In this document: piece by piece, positions 17,674 through 25,912 of the stretch
Layout of the letters: each line of letters starts with the position of its first letter
Numbering within the stretch: the stretch's first letter is position 1
Source: a virus
DNA: 49,663 nucleotides
Reading direction: 5' to 3' (one strand)
IMG/VR virus record: IMGVR_UViG_3300028883_000974
Span: 1 to 49,663 of that record
Made by a program: the position numbers and the translations under genes
Notes under the pieces: generated by a model
Told to the model about the DNA's origin: nothing
What the model saw: only the letters and a program-made list of their open reading frames with translations
Databases searched by the model: none

Positions 17674-18711
17674 TTACGCCACCTTCACCACGCTGTAGGA
17701 GTCGATATCGATCGGCACCATCAGCGGACAGCTTCGAAGCCTGGTGATCACCTGGTCGGGGTTGGTCTCCTTGAGCTGGTCGAGCATATACTCGGCCTGC
17801 ACCATGTCCATATACTCGGCATCGAAGAAGCCGGTGAAGTACTGGTCATAGCGGGTCTCCTTAGAACCCACCCAGATCCAGCCGTCAGGGGCATAGCGCT
17901 TGGTCTCAGTCCCATCAAAGTACCGGCCGCCATACACCCAGATCTCTACTGTTGCCTCAGTGAGTTCCAGAGCTCCCTTCAGTGATGCCTGCATAGCAGG
18001 GTTATAGGAGGGAGCATTGAGGTTCCCGAAGCTGATCCAACGAGAAGATGCAGGAGAGCCCATCATGGCCATGACTTTCTTGTTGTTCCTGAAAGCCTGC
18101 CAGGCGGTGATACTCATAATCACCATGTTGGTCGGTGTACCTGATTCCTCTTCATTAAGAGCAATGATGTCATCCAGATCTTTGAAAGGATCTGCAGTAT
18201 CAGAGGTCCACTTGGTGGTAAGATCCACTTTATGGGTATCCTTCAAACCGAAGTCGAAGGTCTTATCACCTGCAGTGATCTTGCCGGTGAAGAGTGCGGA
18301 GGAACACTGGTATTCCACTGTCCGAAGCCAACGGCTTCGCAGTTCCCTGGTGTTGCGTACCAGCTCGTCCACCCCGGTCTTCACCCCGTGAGTCCCGAAG
18401 GGAGTCACTCCCGCAGGTCTCTTTGAGGCATGGGTATAGTTGAAGGCCACCGATTCATTGATGAACGGAGGCTGGAACTCGTCAGTCGAGTACCCCGCTT
18501 TCGAAATGATCCTCGCCGGTTCCTGGTGCTCGGTGTACCCGGCCAGGTACCTTGACTTGTTGATCTTATCGACCATGACCTTCACATCAGCGGTCACGAT
18601 CTTCTGGCTCTGGGAATTCCCCCAGAGGGTTGCATAGAGAAACATGGGAAGTCCCAGGCTCTGCTCATAGGCCCGGGCCATCTGTTCCCGGGTAAAGATA
18701 TCTACTTTCAT
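17674..18711 (-). CDS. Major capsid protein E (lambda gpE family)
   Basis: A 345-residue protein of the phage capsid E family, HK97 fold, which builds the icosahedral shell. Recognisable features are the N-terminal arm with MFLYATLWGN, a central LVRNTRELRSRWLRT helix, the PDGWIWVG strand and a C-terminal LRSCPLMVPIDIDSYSVVKV. Length matches the family (about 340). It follows the decoration protein gene with a 1-base overlap, as D-E in lambda. One of the most secure assignments in the window. Confidence 0.93.
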   Translation of the reverse strand: MKVDIFTREQMARAYEQSLGLPMFLYATLWGNSQSQKIVTADVKVMVDKINKSRYLAGYTEHQEPARIISKAGYSTDEFQPPFINESVAFNYTHASKRPAGVTPFGTHGVKTGVDELVRNTRELRSRWLRTVEYQCSSALFTGKITAGDKTFDFGLKDTHKVDLTTKWTSDTADPFKDLDDIIALNEEESGTPTNMVIMSITAWQAFRNNKKVMAMMGSPASSRWISFGNLNAPSYNPAMQASLKGALELTEATVEIWVYGGRYFDGTETKRYAPDGWIWVGSKETRYDQYFTGFFDAEYMDMVQAEYMLDQLKETNPDQVITRLRSCPLMVPIDIDSYSVVKVA

Positions 18712-19328
18712 TAATAGTTCCCTCCTACAGTCTCAATCTGGATCATGCTCCTGGCTCTCATCTGATCCCGGTAGGCAGCAATGCTCTCTCCTTCAGTCAC
18801 GATGAGGAGTGCTGCATCAAACTCACCGCTCTCCCAGCCCTTGCTCGGTACCTCGGCTTCTAGGGCATCAACATCGAGCATCAAAACCTGCTCTGCAGTC
18901 CCTGTTCCATCAGTCGCATCGGCTGCGACCATCTTGTGTTTACCGGTCCCGCTCACCGTGATAGTGAAAAAGTCTCCTGCGACGAAGGCTGCTGCACCAG
19001 CACTGATCGTAAGGTTCAGCTCCCGGGAAGTGAACGGCTCATCTGCAACTGCATAGCCGCAGGCTTCTCCCTCCGGGGAGATGATATTGAACCCTGATCC
19101 ATTGCAGATCAGCTGATAGAGTCCCTTCTTCACCAGGGGTCCGACAGTGATACTATTTACTGTCCCATCGCCGGTGTTCCCGGCATCTGCTGCAGCGGCT
19201 GCTGCACTCTTGATCTCAGAGAGCACAGTCCCTTTGAGCAGGTTCTGCCCTGCAGCGATGATATTCGCTTTCGCTGTTACCCAGCCTCCAAGCAGTACGT
19301 TCCGTACTTCACTCACATTCGTATCCAT
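18711..19328 (-). CDS. Head decoration protein (gpD family)
   Basis: A 205-residue protein in the position of lambda D, between the protease/scaffold and the major capsid genes. The C-terminal ~120 residues show the decoration-protein pattern (AALLIVTEGESIAAY, then a closing segment), and a GVL-type N-terminal arm is replaced by an Ala-rich insert (about 40-50). Decoration trimers stabilise the expanded shell. It is longer than lambda gpD (about 110) because of the extra N-terminal domain, common in relatives. Confidence 0.85.
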   Translation of the reverse strand: MDTNVSEVRNVLLGGWVTAKANIIAAGQNLLKGTVLSEIKSAAAAAADAGNTGDGTVNSITVGPLVKKGLYQLICNGSGFNIISPEGEACGYAVADEPFTSRELNLTISAGAAAFVAGDFFTITVSGTGKHKMVAADATDGTGTAEQVLMLDVDALEAEVPSKGWESGEFDAALLIVTEGESIAAYRDQMRARSMIQIETVGGNY

Positions 19329-19332
19329 CTAC

Positions 19333-19719
19333 TTAGGCCTCCTTTCCACCCAATCGATCGAGCTCGGCATCGATGCTTGCCCGGTCAATGCCGAAGATGT
19401 TCACCTGATTCTTCGAGGGAACAACTTCCCCTGCCGGTTCCTGCGGGATATGCTCCAGGACCTTGGCATCTTCTTTTCGTCCAGCCTTCATCTGCTCAAG
19501 CTGGCTTTTGAGATGGGCATTGACTTTCACTGCCGACTCCTCAACACTCCAGCCGGAGTTGATGGCTTCTCTGGTGATCTCTTCAGGACCGCCAAGTTCC
19601 AAGATTGCTGTGATTCGTTCACGTTCTGCTTCGGCAGTCACGTGAGCGTTCGAATCATCCGTTACAGCTGCAGCAGGAGTCTTATCGATCTCTTCTGCTT
19701 TCTGCTTCTCTGTTTTCAT
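19333..19719 (-). CDS. Nested scaffolding protein (Nu3-like) from internal start
   Basis: A 128-residue product in the same frame as the protease, starting at its residue Met262. A strong ribosome binding site, AGGAGG, lies four bases before this ATG (19724-19729), although it is inside the open reading frame. The product is hydrophilic, highly charged and helical (MKTEKQKAEEIDKTPAA, later AHLKSQLEQMKAG), as expected for a capsid scaffold. The lambda family makes Nu3 by exactly this internal initiation. The ribosome site is seen; the scaffold role is inference. Confidence 0.82.
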   Translation of the reverse strand: MKTEKQKAEEIDKTPAAAVTDDSNAHVTAEAERERITAILELGGPEEITREAINSGWSVEESAVKVNAHLKSQLEQMKAGRKEDAKVLEHIPQEPAGEVVPSKNQVNIFGIDRASIDAELDRLGGKEA

Positions 19720-20502
19720 ACTGCCTCCTATAGATTCCAGGCTCTCACCCGGTTCGTATGCGATATCGATACTGTTGATGAGTTCATCAATCAGTCCGAG
19801 TGTAAGTGCTTCCTCAGCCAGGAAGACTTTTCCCTGCCCGTAGGTTTCCTGCACCATCTTTACCGGGACACCCCGGCCTTCAGCTACATCGGCCTCGAAC
19901 AGCTCTGCTATTCCTGATACCAGTTTCTGGTATTCACTCTTTCCCTCAGCACTTTCAGGATCGGGAGCTTTATGCTCTGAGGAGCGGTAGATCACTTCCT
20001 CATAGCCGGAGTCCTTTGCTTTTCTGAAACTGATGAAGGCTCCGATGGACCCGATCATCGAGGTCTTCGAAGCGGAGATCCTCCCTGCCTGGGACGCCAG
20101 CCAATAGGCACCAGAGGTGCAATGCCCTGATATATGAGCATGAACCGGTTTCGGTGAGGTCCTGATGACTTGAGCGAACTCACTTAAGCCTGAAACCTCC
20201 CCGCCGGGAGAATCGAAGTAGAGTTGAATCTTCTCTACTGCCGGATCTGTCACGGCCTTGCCAAAGACATGCTGCAGATACCCGGTAGGCAGGCCTCCAA
20301 GCAGCCAGGTCTCAAAGGACCACTGCCGGGAGAGTACTCCCTGGATCTTTATGCAGGCGGTTTTCCCTTCTTTCCAGTAGGGAGCAGCAACCTCTTCAAA
20401 GGCTGTCTCCAGGTCCTTACGGTCCTGAACGGAATAATTCATAGTCTGGATAGCTGCCAGATCAGTGCTGTAGGTCGTATCGATTGCCCATAAACCTCTC
20501 AT
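19333..20502 (-). CDS. S49-family head maturation protease (gpC-like)
   Basis: A 389-residue SppA/S49 serine protease. Visible motifs are FDSPGG (96-101) and TSGAYWLAS (129-137), in which Ser130 is the expected nucleophile, followed by the SMIGSIGAF stretch (148-156). In lambda, gpC cleaves scaffold and portal during capsid maturation. The portion after residue 262 is a separate hydrophilic helical domain with its own internal start (19719), the lambda Nu3 arrangement. The stop overlaps no gene; the start overlaps the portal stop by 4 bases (ATGA). Confidence 0.93.
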   Translation of the reverse strand: MRGLWAIDTTYSTDLAAIQTMNYSVQDRKDLETAFEEVAAPYWKEGKTACIKIQGVLSRQWSFETWLLGGLPTGYLQHVFGKAVTDPAVEKIQLYFDSPGGEVSGLSEFAQVIRTSPKPVHAHISGHCTSGAYWLASQAGRISASKTSMIGSIGAFISFRKAKDSGYEEVIYRSSEHKAPDPESAEGKSEYQKLVSGIAELFEADVAEGRGVPVKMVQETYGQGKVFLAEEALTLGLIDELINSIDIAYEPGESLESIGGSMKTEKQKAEEIDKTPAAAVTDDSNAHVTAEAERERITAILELGGPEEITREAINSGWSVEESAVKVNAHLKSQLEQMKAGRKEDAKVLEHIPQEPAGEVVPSKNQVNIFGIDRASIDAELDRLGGKEA

Positions 20503-22046
20503 GCTTCTTCCTCTTTTTCAGGTATAGGTGCCTCCTGGTAGAGCCCTCTGCTCTTCATCTCCTCCATCTCGTCATGCAGGTCATCGAGAACTTCATCAAG
20601 ATCGAAGCCGAGCGCTGCTGATTCCTTCTTCCTGGAAGAGAGCTTGCCGTTGATCCGGTCAATGGCAGCTTTCACTTCCACTGCAGGATTGATCTGCCCA
20701 GGAGCGATCCCCACCCAGGAGGCATGGCAATAGGCTCGTCTGGTTGCTATATTATCGAAGAAGCCGGGACAACTGATCCGTCCCTGCAGGACCTCCTCAG
20801 TCAGCCACTCTTCATAGATGTGCTGACAGAAGAGAGCAAAGTCATTCCGATCTCTTCGAACAGTCTTCCAATACTCATTCTGTGCTGCCTTGCTTGCAGA
20901 GTACGAAGATGAGAAAAACTGGATAAGAATCTCATAAGGAATCTGCAGTCCCATGCCGACCAATATCAGGGAGGATTTGATAAACTCCCCGAAGGCTGAG
21001 TTCGGTCTTGCAGGATCAAAGCTCTGGACTTCATCTCCTGGTCTTCCCTGCAGAACCACGCCGGGTTCGAGAGAATAATCGGGAGCATCAGGATAGGTGG
21101 TCTCAGGATTTCGGGTAATGGGAGTCTTTCCCAGGATTGAGCTGGCATCCCCCGAAGGGGTCTTGATGAACAGCCCGAACAGAGAATTGACTTCACTTGC
21201 GGTGATCTCACTCTCGAAGTATCGATCCAGTTTCTTGATTGTCTCGGTAACCGGTGAGAGAAACGGTTTGCCCCGGTACTCTTTTGGTCGTTTCGGGGTA
21301 TAGCAGAGAAAGGCATTTCGTCTCTTGCTCTTTGCCCCGACAAACGGGACATAGACTGCTGTCTGATCTTCAAGTGAGTTCTCTGAAGGATGGACATACA
21401 CCCCGACCGGCCGACCCTGAGCATCAAGCTTCACCCCGTTTACCAGGGTTTTGCTGTTACTTTTCAGGTGATCATTTCGTACACGGTCAGCCTCTATGAT
21501 GTTCACTTTCAAACCGTTCACTGTCCGGTCCTCATGAGCCAGGGGCAAGGTAACAAGAACATCACCGCTGGTGAGTTTTGAGAGGTACATGAGGAACTGC
21601 AGTTGGTTGAAGGTGAACTGGCCGTGGAAGTCACAGTCAGTGCTCTCTGCCCAGAGTTTCCAACGCTGCTTGATTTGGATCTGGAGAGCTTCTATCTGTT
21701 TCTTTGATAAGGGGACCACATTCTCCAGGATCGAGGGCTGCATCTTGAGCCCTGTCCCGATAGTGTTTGATGCATTGATATAGACTGCCCCGGCTCCGAT
21801 AGAGGTATAGGTCACCAGGCTCCTGGAGTAATTCCTAAGCTGGGCTAATGAGTAATCAGTGTCATCTCCAACCGGCAGGGTATTTGACAATCCATACCGG
21901 GTCTTCTTACCAGTATAGCCAGCAGAAGAGCCGAAAGCATACGCATCAATAGCAGCCTTGGCCTGAATCCGCTTGATGCCGGCTGCTGGGGAGATATAGG
22001 AAATGAAGCGATCGAGTGTTGAGATCTTAGAAGTTCGGTCTGACAT
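20499..22046 (-). CDS. Portal protein (lambda gpB family)
   Basis: A 515-residue lambda-type portal. Motifs include SLAQLRNYSRSL near residue 65, the LPLAHEDRTVNGLKV segment with IEADR around 165-185, and a long C-terminal coiled region ending in PIPEKEEEA. Twelve copies form the ring at the packaging vertex and bind the terminase. It overlaps the gpW gene by 20 bases and the protease gene by 4. Length agrees with the family (about 500-530). Confidence 0.94.
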   Translation of the reverse strand: MSDRTSKISTLDRFISYISPAAGIKRIQAKAAIDAYAFGSSAGYTGKKTRYGLSNTLPVGDDTDYSLAQLRNYSRSLVTYTSIGAGAVYINASNTIGTGLKMQPSILENVVPLSKKQIEALQIQIKQRWKLWAESTDCDFHGQFTFNQLQFLMYLSKLTSGDVLVTLPLAHEDRTVNGLKVNIIEADRVRNDHLKSNSKTLVNGVKLDAQGRPVGVYVHPSENSLEDQTAVYVPFVGAKSKRRNAFLCYTPKRPKEYRGKPFLSPVTETIKKLDRYFESEITASEVNSLFGLFIKTPSGDASSILGKTPITRNPETTYPDAPDYSLEPGVVLQGRPGDEVQSFDPARPNSAFGEFIKSSLILVGMGLQIPYEILIQFFSSSYSASKAAQNEYWKTVRRDRNDFALFCQHIYEEWLTEEVLQGRISCPGFFDNIATRRAYCHASWVGIAPGQINPAVEVKAAIDRINGKLSSRKKESAALGFDLDEVLDDLHDEMEEMKSRGLYQEAPIPEKEEEA

Positions 22047-22260
22047 GCAGTGGACCTCCTAATCCCTCTAGGATATCGATCTCCCGCTGCCAGAAGTGAA
22101 TGACTTCCTGAATCTCAGCGATATGGGCCCGAGTCACCCGCTGCTTGGAGCCATCAGCATGAGTAAGCTCATACGAGGACCCACTGAGCATGACTGCCTG
22201 TAAAGCGGAGATTGCCTGATCTCGGTACCCGATCATCTGATCTTTTTCTAATCCTAACAT
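22027..22260 (-). CDS. gpW-like head-tail joining protein
   Basis: A 77-residue protein directly before the portal gene, the lambda W position. Pattern: an N-terminal helix (YRDQAISALQAVM), a beta hairpin (SYELTHADGSKQRVT) and a C-terminal helix (AEIQEVIHFWQREIDIL), which is the gpW fold order. No convincing ribosome site precedes the ATG at 22260; the phage sequence ends here and the AT-rich cargo island begins, so the original translation signal may have been lost or displaced. An internal ATG at residue 9 is a weak alternative. Confidence 0.8.
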   Translation of the reverse strand: MLGLEKDQMIGYRDQAISALQAVMLSGSSYELTHADGSKQRVTRAHIAEIQEVIHFWQREIDILEGLGGPLHVRPNF

Positions 22261-22371
22261 ACGGCAATTGTAGTTAGAGCATCAGAGGGTCACAATGTCA
22301 GGATTTTGATTATTGAAATGTTGGAGATTCCTGTTACATTTAATAAATAAAGCATACAGTGTAGATTGCGT

Positions 22372-22400
22372 TTGCAAATACTCTAGTCACACTGTATTAT
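22372..22400 (+). promoter_or_regulatory. Sigma-70-like promoter of the AbiTii-HEPN gene
   Basis: TTGCAA (22372-22377), a 17-base spacer and TATTAT (22395-22400) stand about 30 bases before the ATG at 22430, which has AAAGG upstream. This would give the island its own rightward transcript, independent of the surrounding leftward late operon and so active in the lysogen. Confidence 0.6.
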
Positions 22401-22429
22401 AACTATGATAACACCATTAAAGGTTCGAT

Positions 22430-23443
22430 ATGAATAAATTACCCCGTTCAAAAAAACTATATAGTGATGCTTTGGTTTTTGCTGAAGAGATTTTATCAGA
22501 CATTGAATTAACTAGAACGCCACTTACTAACGTTTCTCTAAAGCTTTCAAGATTATTTAGATTATTAAATGATTCTTACAAACAGAATATGTTCCAGTAT
22601 GAAGCTTCTGGATATCCACATTCTCCAGGAGGCTATCCTCCAGAGATCTGGGCTATGCTAAAAGATGCAAACAGAATTGAAACTTCAGAGGATAAAAATG
22701 GCAAGGTCAATCAACATGGATATTGGTCAAGCATTGAACAATTAGAATCACAAATAGAAACAATCAAGACTAGAATAGCCGTGTCTATGGATCCCGATAT
22801 ATCCATATCGTCTGCAAATCCTGGTCAGTTTCTTACAGCTCCTATCGGAAATAAGTTTGAAAGAGACTCTTTACAAAATGCTATGCAGAAATCTATTGAA
22901 AGGTTATCTCAGAGAAGGGCTTTTTTACATGTAACAATTTCTGACATCTATACAGAATTAAAATACTCATCTCTATCAGATGATATTTTCTCACAGATAA
23001 GAGAAACTGTTGATATTAAAATTTCAGATAAAGTCTCCTCTTCTTTACAAAAGTTCACCTCTGCCTATGATAATTTGAAATCGGATAATCCTGAAGATTG
23101 GGCTAATGCTGTTCATAGTTGTAGAAGAATACTCCAAGACCTTGCAGATCACCTATATCCTCCTAGAGAAGATAAAATAATAGGCAATAAAGGCTCAAAT
23201 ATTAAAATAAAGCTTGGCAAAGATAATTATATAAATAGATTGATAGCGTTTATTGAAGATAATTCTGAATCAACCAGATTTAAGGAACTGGTCGGATCAA
23301 ATATCAGTTACATAGGGAATCGACTTGATGCAATATTCCGAGCAGCGCAAAAGGGGTCACATTCGGATATAGTGAACAAAGAAGAAGCTAGCCGTTATAT
23401 TATTTATACCTACCTGATTCTTGGCGATATTCTTTCATTATAG
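22430..23443 (+). CDS. AbiTii-domain protein with C-terminal HEPN-like RNase motif
   Basis: A 337-residue AT-rich protein. The N-terminal ~70 residues match the AbiTii pattern (EILSDIELTRTPLTNVSLKLS, then a short helical turn and EASGYP), a domain known from abortive-infection proteins. The C-terminal region, about 225-337, shows RRILQDLADHLYPPRED and then Arg304-x6-His311 (RAAQKGSH), fitting the HEPN RX4-6H catalytic signature of RNA-cleaving toxins. Between them is a coiled, Ser/Lys-rich linker. It is followed 41 bases later by an AlbA_2 protein on the same strand. Transcribed against the phage operon from its own promoter. RNase activity is inference; domain assignments are by eye. Confidence 0.72.
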   Translation: MNKLPRSKKLYSDALVFAEEILSDIELTRTPLTNVSLKLSRLFRLLNDSYKQNMFQYEASGYPHSPGGYPPEIWAMLKDANRIETSEDKNGKVNQHGYWSSIEQLESQIETIKTRIAVSMDPDISISSANPGQFLTAPIGNKFERDSLQNAMQKSIERLSQRRAFLHVTISDIYTELKYSSLSDDIFSQIRETVDIKISDKVSSSLQKFTSAYDNLKSDNPEDWANAVHSCRRILQDLADHLYPPREDKIIGNKGSNIKIKLGKDNYINRLIAFIEDNSESTRFKELVGSNISYIGNRLDAIFRAAQKGSHSDIVNKEEASRYIIYTYLILGDILSL

Positions 23444-23484
23444 AATTTATAACTTCTAGTAGAATAAAATTTGGAGGATAGTCA

Positions 23485-24756
23485 ATGATAAATCTAGGGT
23501 TTAATCCATTTGGGAAAGAAATTAAATCTATTGATAAAAACGATCTTGAAATCCTAAAAACTGTCTGTGAAGGTTGGTATGTCGAATATAAAATCAATTT
23601 CACTGATCCAAAAAAAATTGCCAAATCTGTAGCTTCATTTGCTAATGCCCATGGTGGTCTTATTTTCATTGGTGTTCAGGCAAATGCTAAAACAAACACC
23701 GCTACAGACTTTCTTGGAAGTAGTATTGAGTTAGATTTTATTCATAACTCAATTCGGGGAAATATAAATCCATTCCCTTATTATGAAATTGAATGTGTAG
23801 ATATACAGAAAGATAATCCTTTGGTGATTATTGTTGTGCCCTCCAGTGATGATTCACCACATATCCATAGCGATGGAAGAATTTATCGTCGACAAGATTC
23901 ATCTTCAGACCCTTTAAAAGAAAATAACCGTTCAACAATTGATGAACTTTATAAGAAAAAGGAGCAATTACAACTAGAGAAAGATGCTTTTAGAAACATA
24001 GACTATGGTTTTTGTAAAGGAGAAGATGAAAGACCCTTTTTATGTATTTATATAAATACCCATCCTTTTCGAAGTGCTATTATAAAAGATTTTCATCGTA
24101 CAAAAATGATGGATCTAATCAGAAAGCATTTCAATGAAGAGTTCGAATTATCATTGGAAGGTAAAATTGTTGTAAAGGGAAATATGAACTTTGATACAAT
24201 CCATCGTAACTATGAATCTATTACTTTAAGAAATTTGAACGGATCTGATCTGGCATATCATGGAATTACCCTTGAACTGGAGGAATCCTATTGTTTCAAA
24301 GCATTGATACCTTTGGATTACCTAACCTTCTCAAATTACTCACAGGAATTTGGGGAATATATAGAAACTCATAAAATCAAATCGATGGATATTATTAAGT
24401 TTTTAGATTTAGATTCTCTTGTAAAAATTACTTTTGGAATACTCTATAAATATTTTTCTTTCTTGAGCCTTTTAAAATATGAACAATCTATAGAATTTAC
24501 TTTTGAGACGCAAAACTGCTATAGAACCTCTTTATTTGGATCTTCTGATTATTATAAAGAATATATTACAAAATATGGGATTCCAATCTGTCTGAAACCT
24601 ACTCAACGATATCCACAGAACCCTCTGCCAATAACAATCCAGTCTGTATCTCAAGATTATGTTAAAACTATTGCATTATTTGTTGCTGAATTAGTATCAG
24701 GGTTTGGAATATCAAAGGAAGAGGTTTTCTTTATTTATAATTCAGATAGTAAATAA
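23485..24756 (+). CDS. AlbA_2/Schlafen-type (AAA_4) putative nucleic-acid-binding protein
   Basis: A 423-residue protein with the AlbA_2 (Schlafen AAA_4) signature at the N-terminus: Glu34-Tyr-Lys36 in a VEYKINF segment, then SFANAHGGLIFIGV (51-64), and around 120-135 a strand ending in IYRRQDSSSDP, typical of the domain. The middle and C-terminus (to 423) are not recognised. The gene has a GGAGG ribosome site and lies 41 bases after the AbiTii-HEPN gene, so the two form one transcript. Paired AlbA_2 and AbiTii/HEPN genes suggest a two-gene defence module. AT-rich relative to the phage. Confidence 0.8.
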   Translation: MINLGFNPFGKEIKSIDKNDLEILKTVCEGWYVEYKINFTDPKKIAKSVASFANAHGGLIFIGVQANAKTNTATDFLGSSIELDFIHNSIRGNINPFPYYEIECVDIQKDNPLVIIVVPSSDDSPHIHSDGRIYRRQDSSSDPLKENNRSTIDELYKKKEQLQLEKDAFRNIDYGFCKGEDERPFLCIYINTHPFRSAIIKDFHRTKMMDLIRKHFNEEFELSLEGKIVVKGNMNFDTIHRNYESITLRNLNGSDLAYHGITLELEESYCFKALIPLDYLTFSNYSQEFGEYIETHKIKSMDIIKFLDLDSLVKITFGILYKYFSFLSLLKYEQSIEFTFETQNCYRTSLFGSSDYYKEYITKYGIPICLKPTQRYPQNPLPITIQSVSQDYVKTIALFVAELVSGFGISKEEVFFIYNSDSK

Positions 24757-24814
24757 AAAAATTCAATCTTTACATAGAGCGTAAATTCAAAAATATATTA
24801 ACTTTGTTGAACTG

Positions 24815-24900
24815 TTACATCATACCCAACCGCAGCAGCAGCTCCCCTACGTGCAATTGAACTCTTAAATCCCTTGGATATTTCATATAGTTTTGCCTCC
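24815..24900 (-). pseudogene. Remnant of a terminase large-subunit 3' end
   Basis: On the - strand this stretch encodes ...IARRGAAAAVGYDV followed by a short tail and stop, resembling the C-terminus of the intact terminase (ARAAAAAVGYDAQI) 1 kb away. The DNA around CATCATACCC is directly repeated at both places (about 24818 and 25922). It appears to be the end of a second, diverged terminase gene left behind when the cargo was inserted. A fortuitous 23-codon frame with GGAGG upstream (ATG near 24887) overlaps it in another frame. Confidence 0.6.
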
Positions 24901-25021
24901 TAGCGAAAACTATTGTGACAGCTACTGAGGTACTTGAACTGTTTATGTCTATCTATCATTGTTTCTTTCATTGTTTCCTTGCCCATTACGTCCGATTAAC
25001 CTGTTAAAACTACTGTTTTTG

Positions 25022-25711
25022 TCAGGTTGAAGCGATTGTTAGGTTTTTTATTTTTTTAATATCACCCACAAGGAAAACACAAGTAATTATCCAGGGAATT
25101 AAAGATAGTAATGAAAAGACCATTCCAATAATTCCCATTGTCGCAGGTACAAGCATAAAAATGCCTGACAAAATGCCCATTTTTACAGTTCTTTTTGAAA
25201 AATATTCAATTTTACTAAAAGATTTAAATAGTAGAATAAGTGATAATCCACTTAGAATATAATAAATAAAATATGAAGATCCCTTATAAACACTTAACAG
25301 TAATTCTCCTGCAGCAATTAAGGAATATTTCTGAATTTCATTTGTTGCCTCAAAGTACTTATTAGAAATAGTATACATTTCAATAAATCGATTTGATGAA
25401 AAATATATGGTTAGACTAATAAACGCTAAAATGAAAGCAAATATAGTAAGATTATTCATATATTTTTTGATGATTATAAGTAGTGATAAATAAAGGAAGA
25501 TCATGAGAATATTGCTAAATACATATACAATATCAAAACCTATAAATCCAATTATGGGGGTGTCTTTATATAATGAAAACCATTCTATTATCGTATTCGG
25601 ATGCGGAAACATAATAAAGAGAACCATCTGGATCGGTATCAAGGCGACTATTGAATTAATAATTATGGTGCTAAAATTACAATACGAGACAATATTTGAA
25701 TGATTCTTCAT
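25022..25711 (-). CDS. DUF4386-like multipass membrane protein
   Basis: A 229-residue strongly hydrophobic protein with about six membrane-spanning stretches (around 15-35, 55-80, 85-108, 128-150, 155-172, 178-220). The overall pattern and length resemble DUF4386 membrane proteins of unknown function. It has a CAGGAG ribosome site seven bases before the ATG. It lies between the terminase remnant and the intact terminase, on the same strand as the phage late operon but with a very AT-rich composition. Role unknown; it could be a passenger or a membrane effector of the island. Confidence 0.6.
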   Translation of the reverse strand: MKNHSNIVSYCNFSTIIINSIVALIPIQMVLFIMFPHPNTIIEWFSLYKDTPIIGFIGFDIVYVFSNILMIFLYLSLLIIIKKYMNNLTIFAFILAFISLTIYFSSNRFIEMYTISNKYFEATNEIQKYSLIAAGELLLSVYKGSSYFIYYILSGLSLILLFKSFSKIEYFSKRTVKMGILSGIFMLVPATMGIIGMVFSLLSLIPWIITCVFLVGDIKKIKNLTIAST

Positions 25712-25738
25712 GCGTGTACTCCTGATTAACTTAAATTA

Positions 25739-25831
25739 TTAGCGCAGCAATAAAGCCTCGTAAGCAATCAATTCTTCGTATGGAGAGATAGCAATTTTTT
25801 CAAATTCTTCACACTTTGGCTTGCTCATCAT
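25739..25831 (-). pseudogene. Orphan short ORF, likely remnant of an inserted gene
   Basis: A 30-codon frame with two adjacent ATG codons (25831/25828) encodes MMSKPKCEEFEKIAISPYEE and a short tail; the same open frame continues upstream without a start to about 25872. It sits directly before the DUF4386 gene and after the terminase stop. It reads like the N- or C-terminal stub of a larger protein. I do not recognise the family. It could also be a small leader peptide or antitoxin-like gene; no independent support. Confidence 0.35.
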
Positions 25832-25912
25832 TTCGTTCAGCTTTATCTCATTAAAATCTATTTCATCTGATTGCGCAACATCTTTCTAAGAATAGCAAAT
25901 ACCTCAGTTGAT

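Noticed and set aside
24757-25021. Small gene with GGAGG site near 24887 (23 codons)
   Set aside because: Overlaps the terminase remnant in another frame; too short and without homology to call as a gene.
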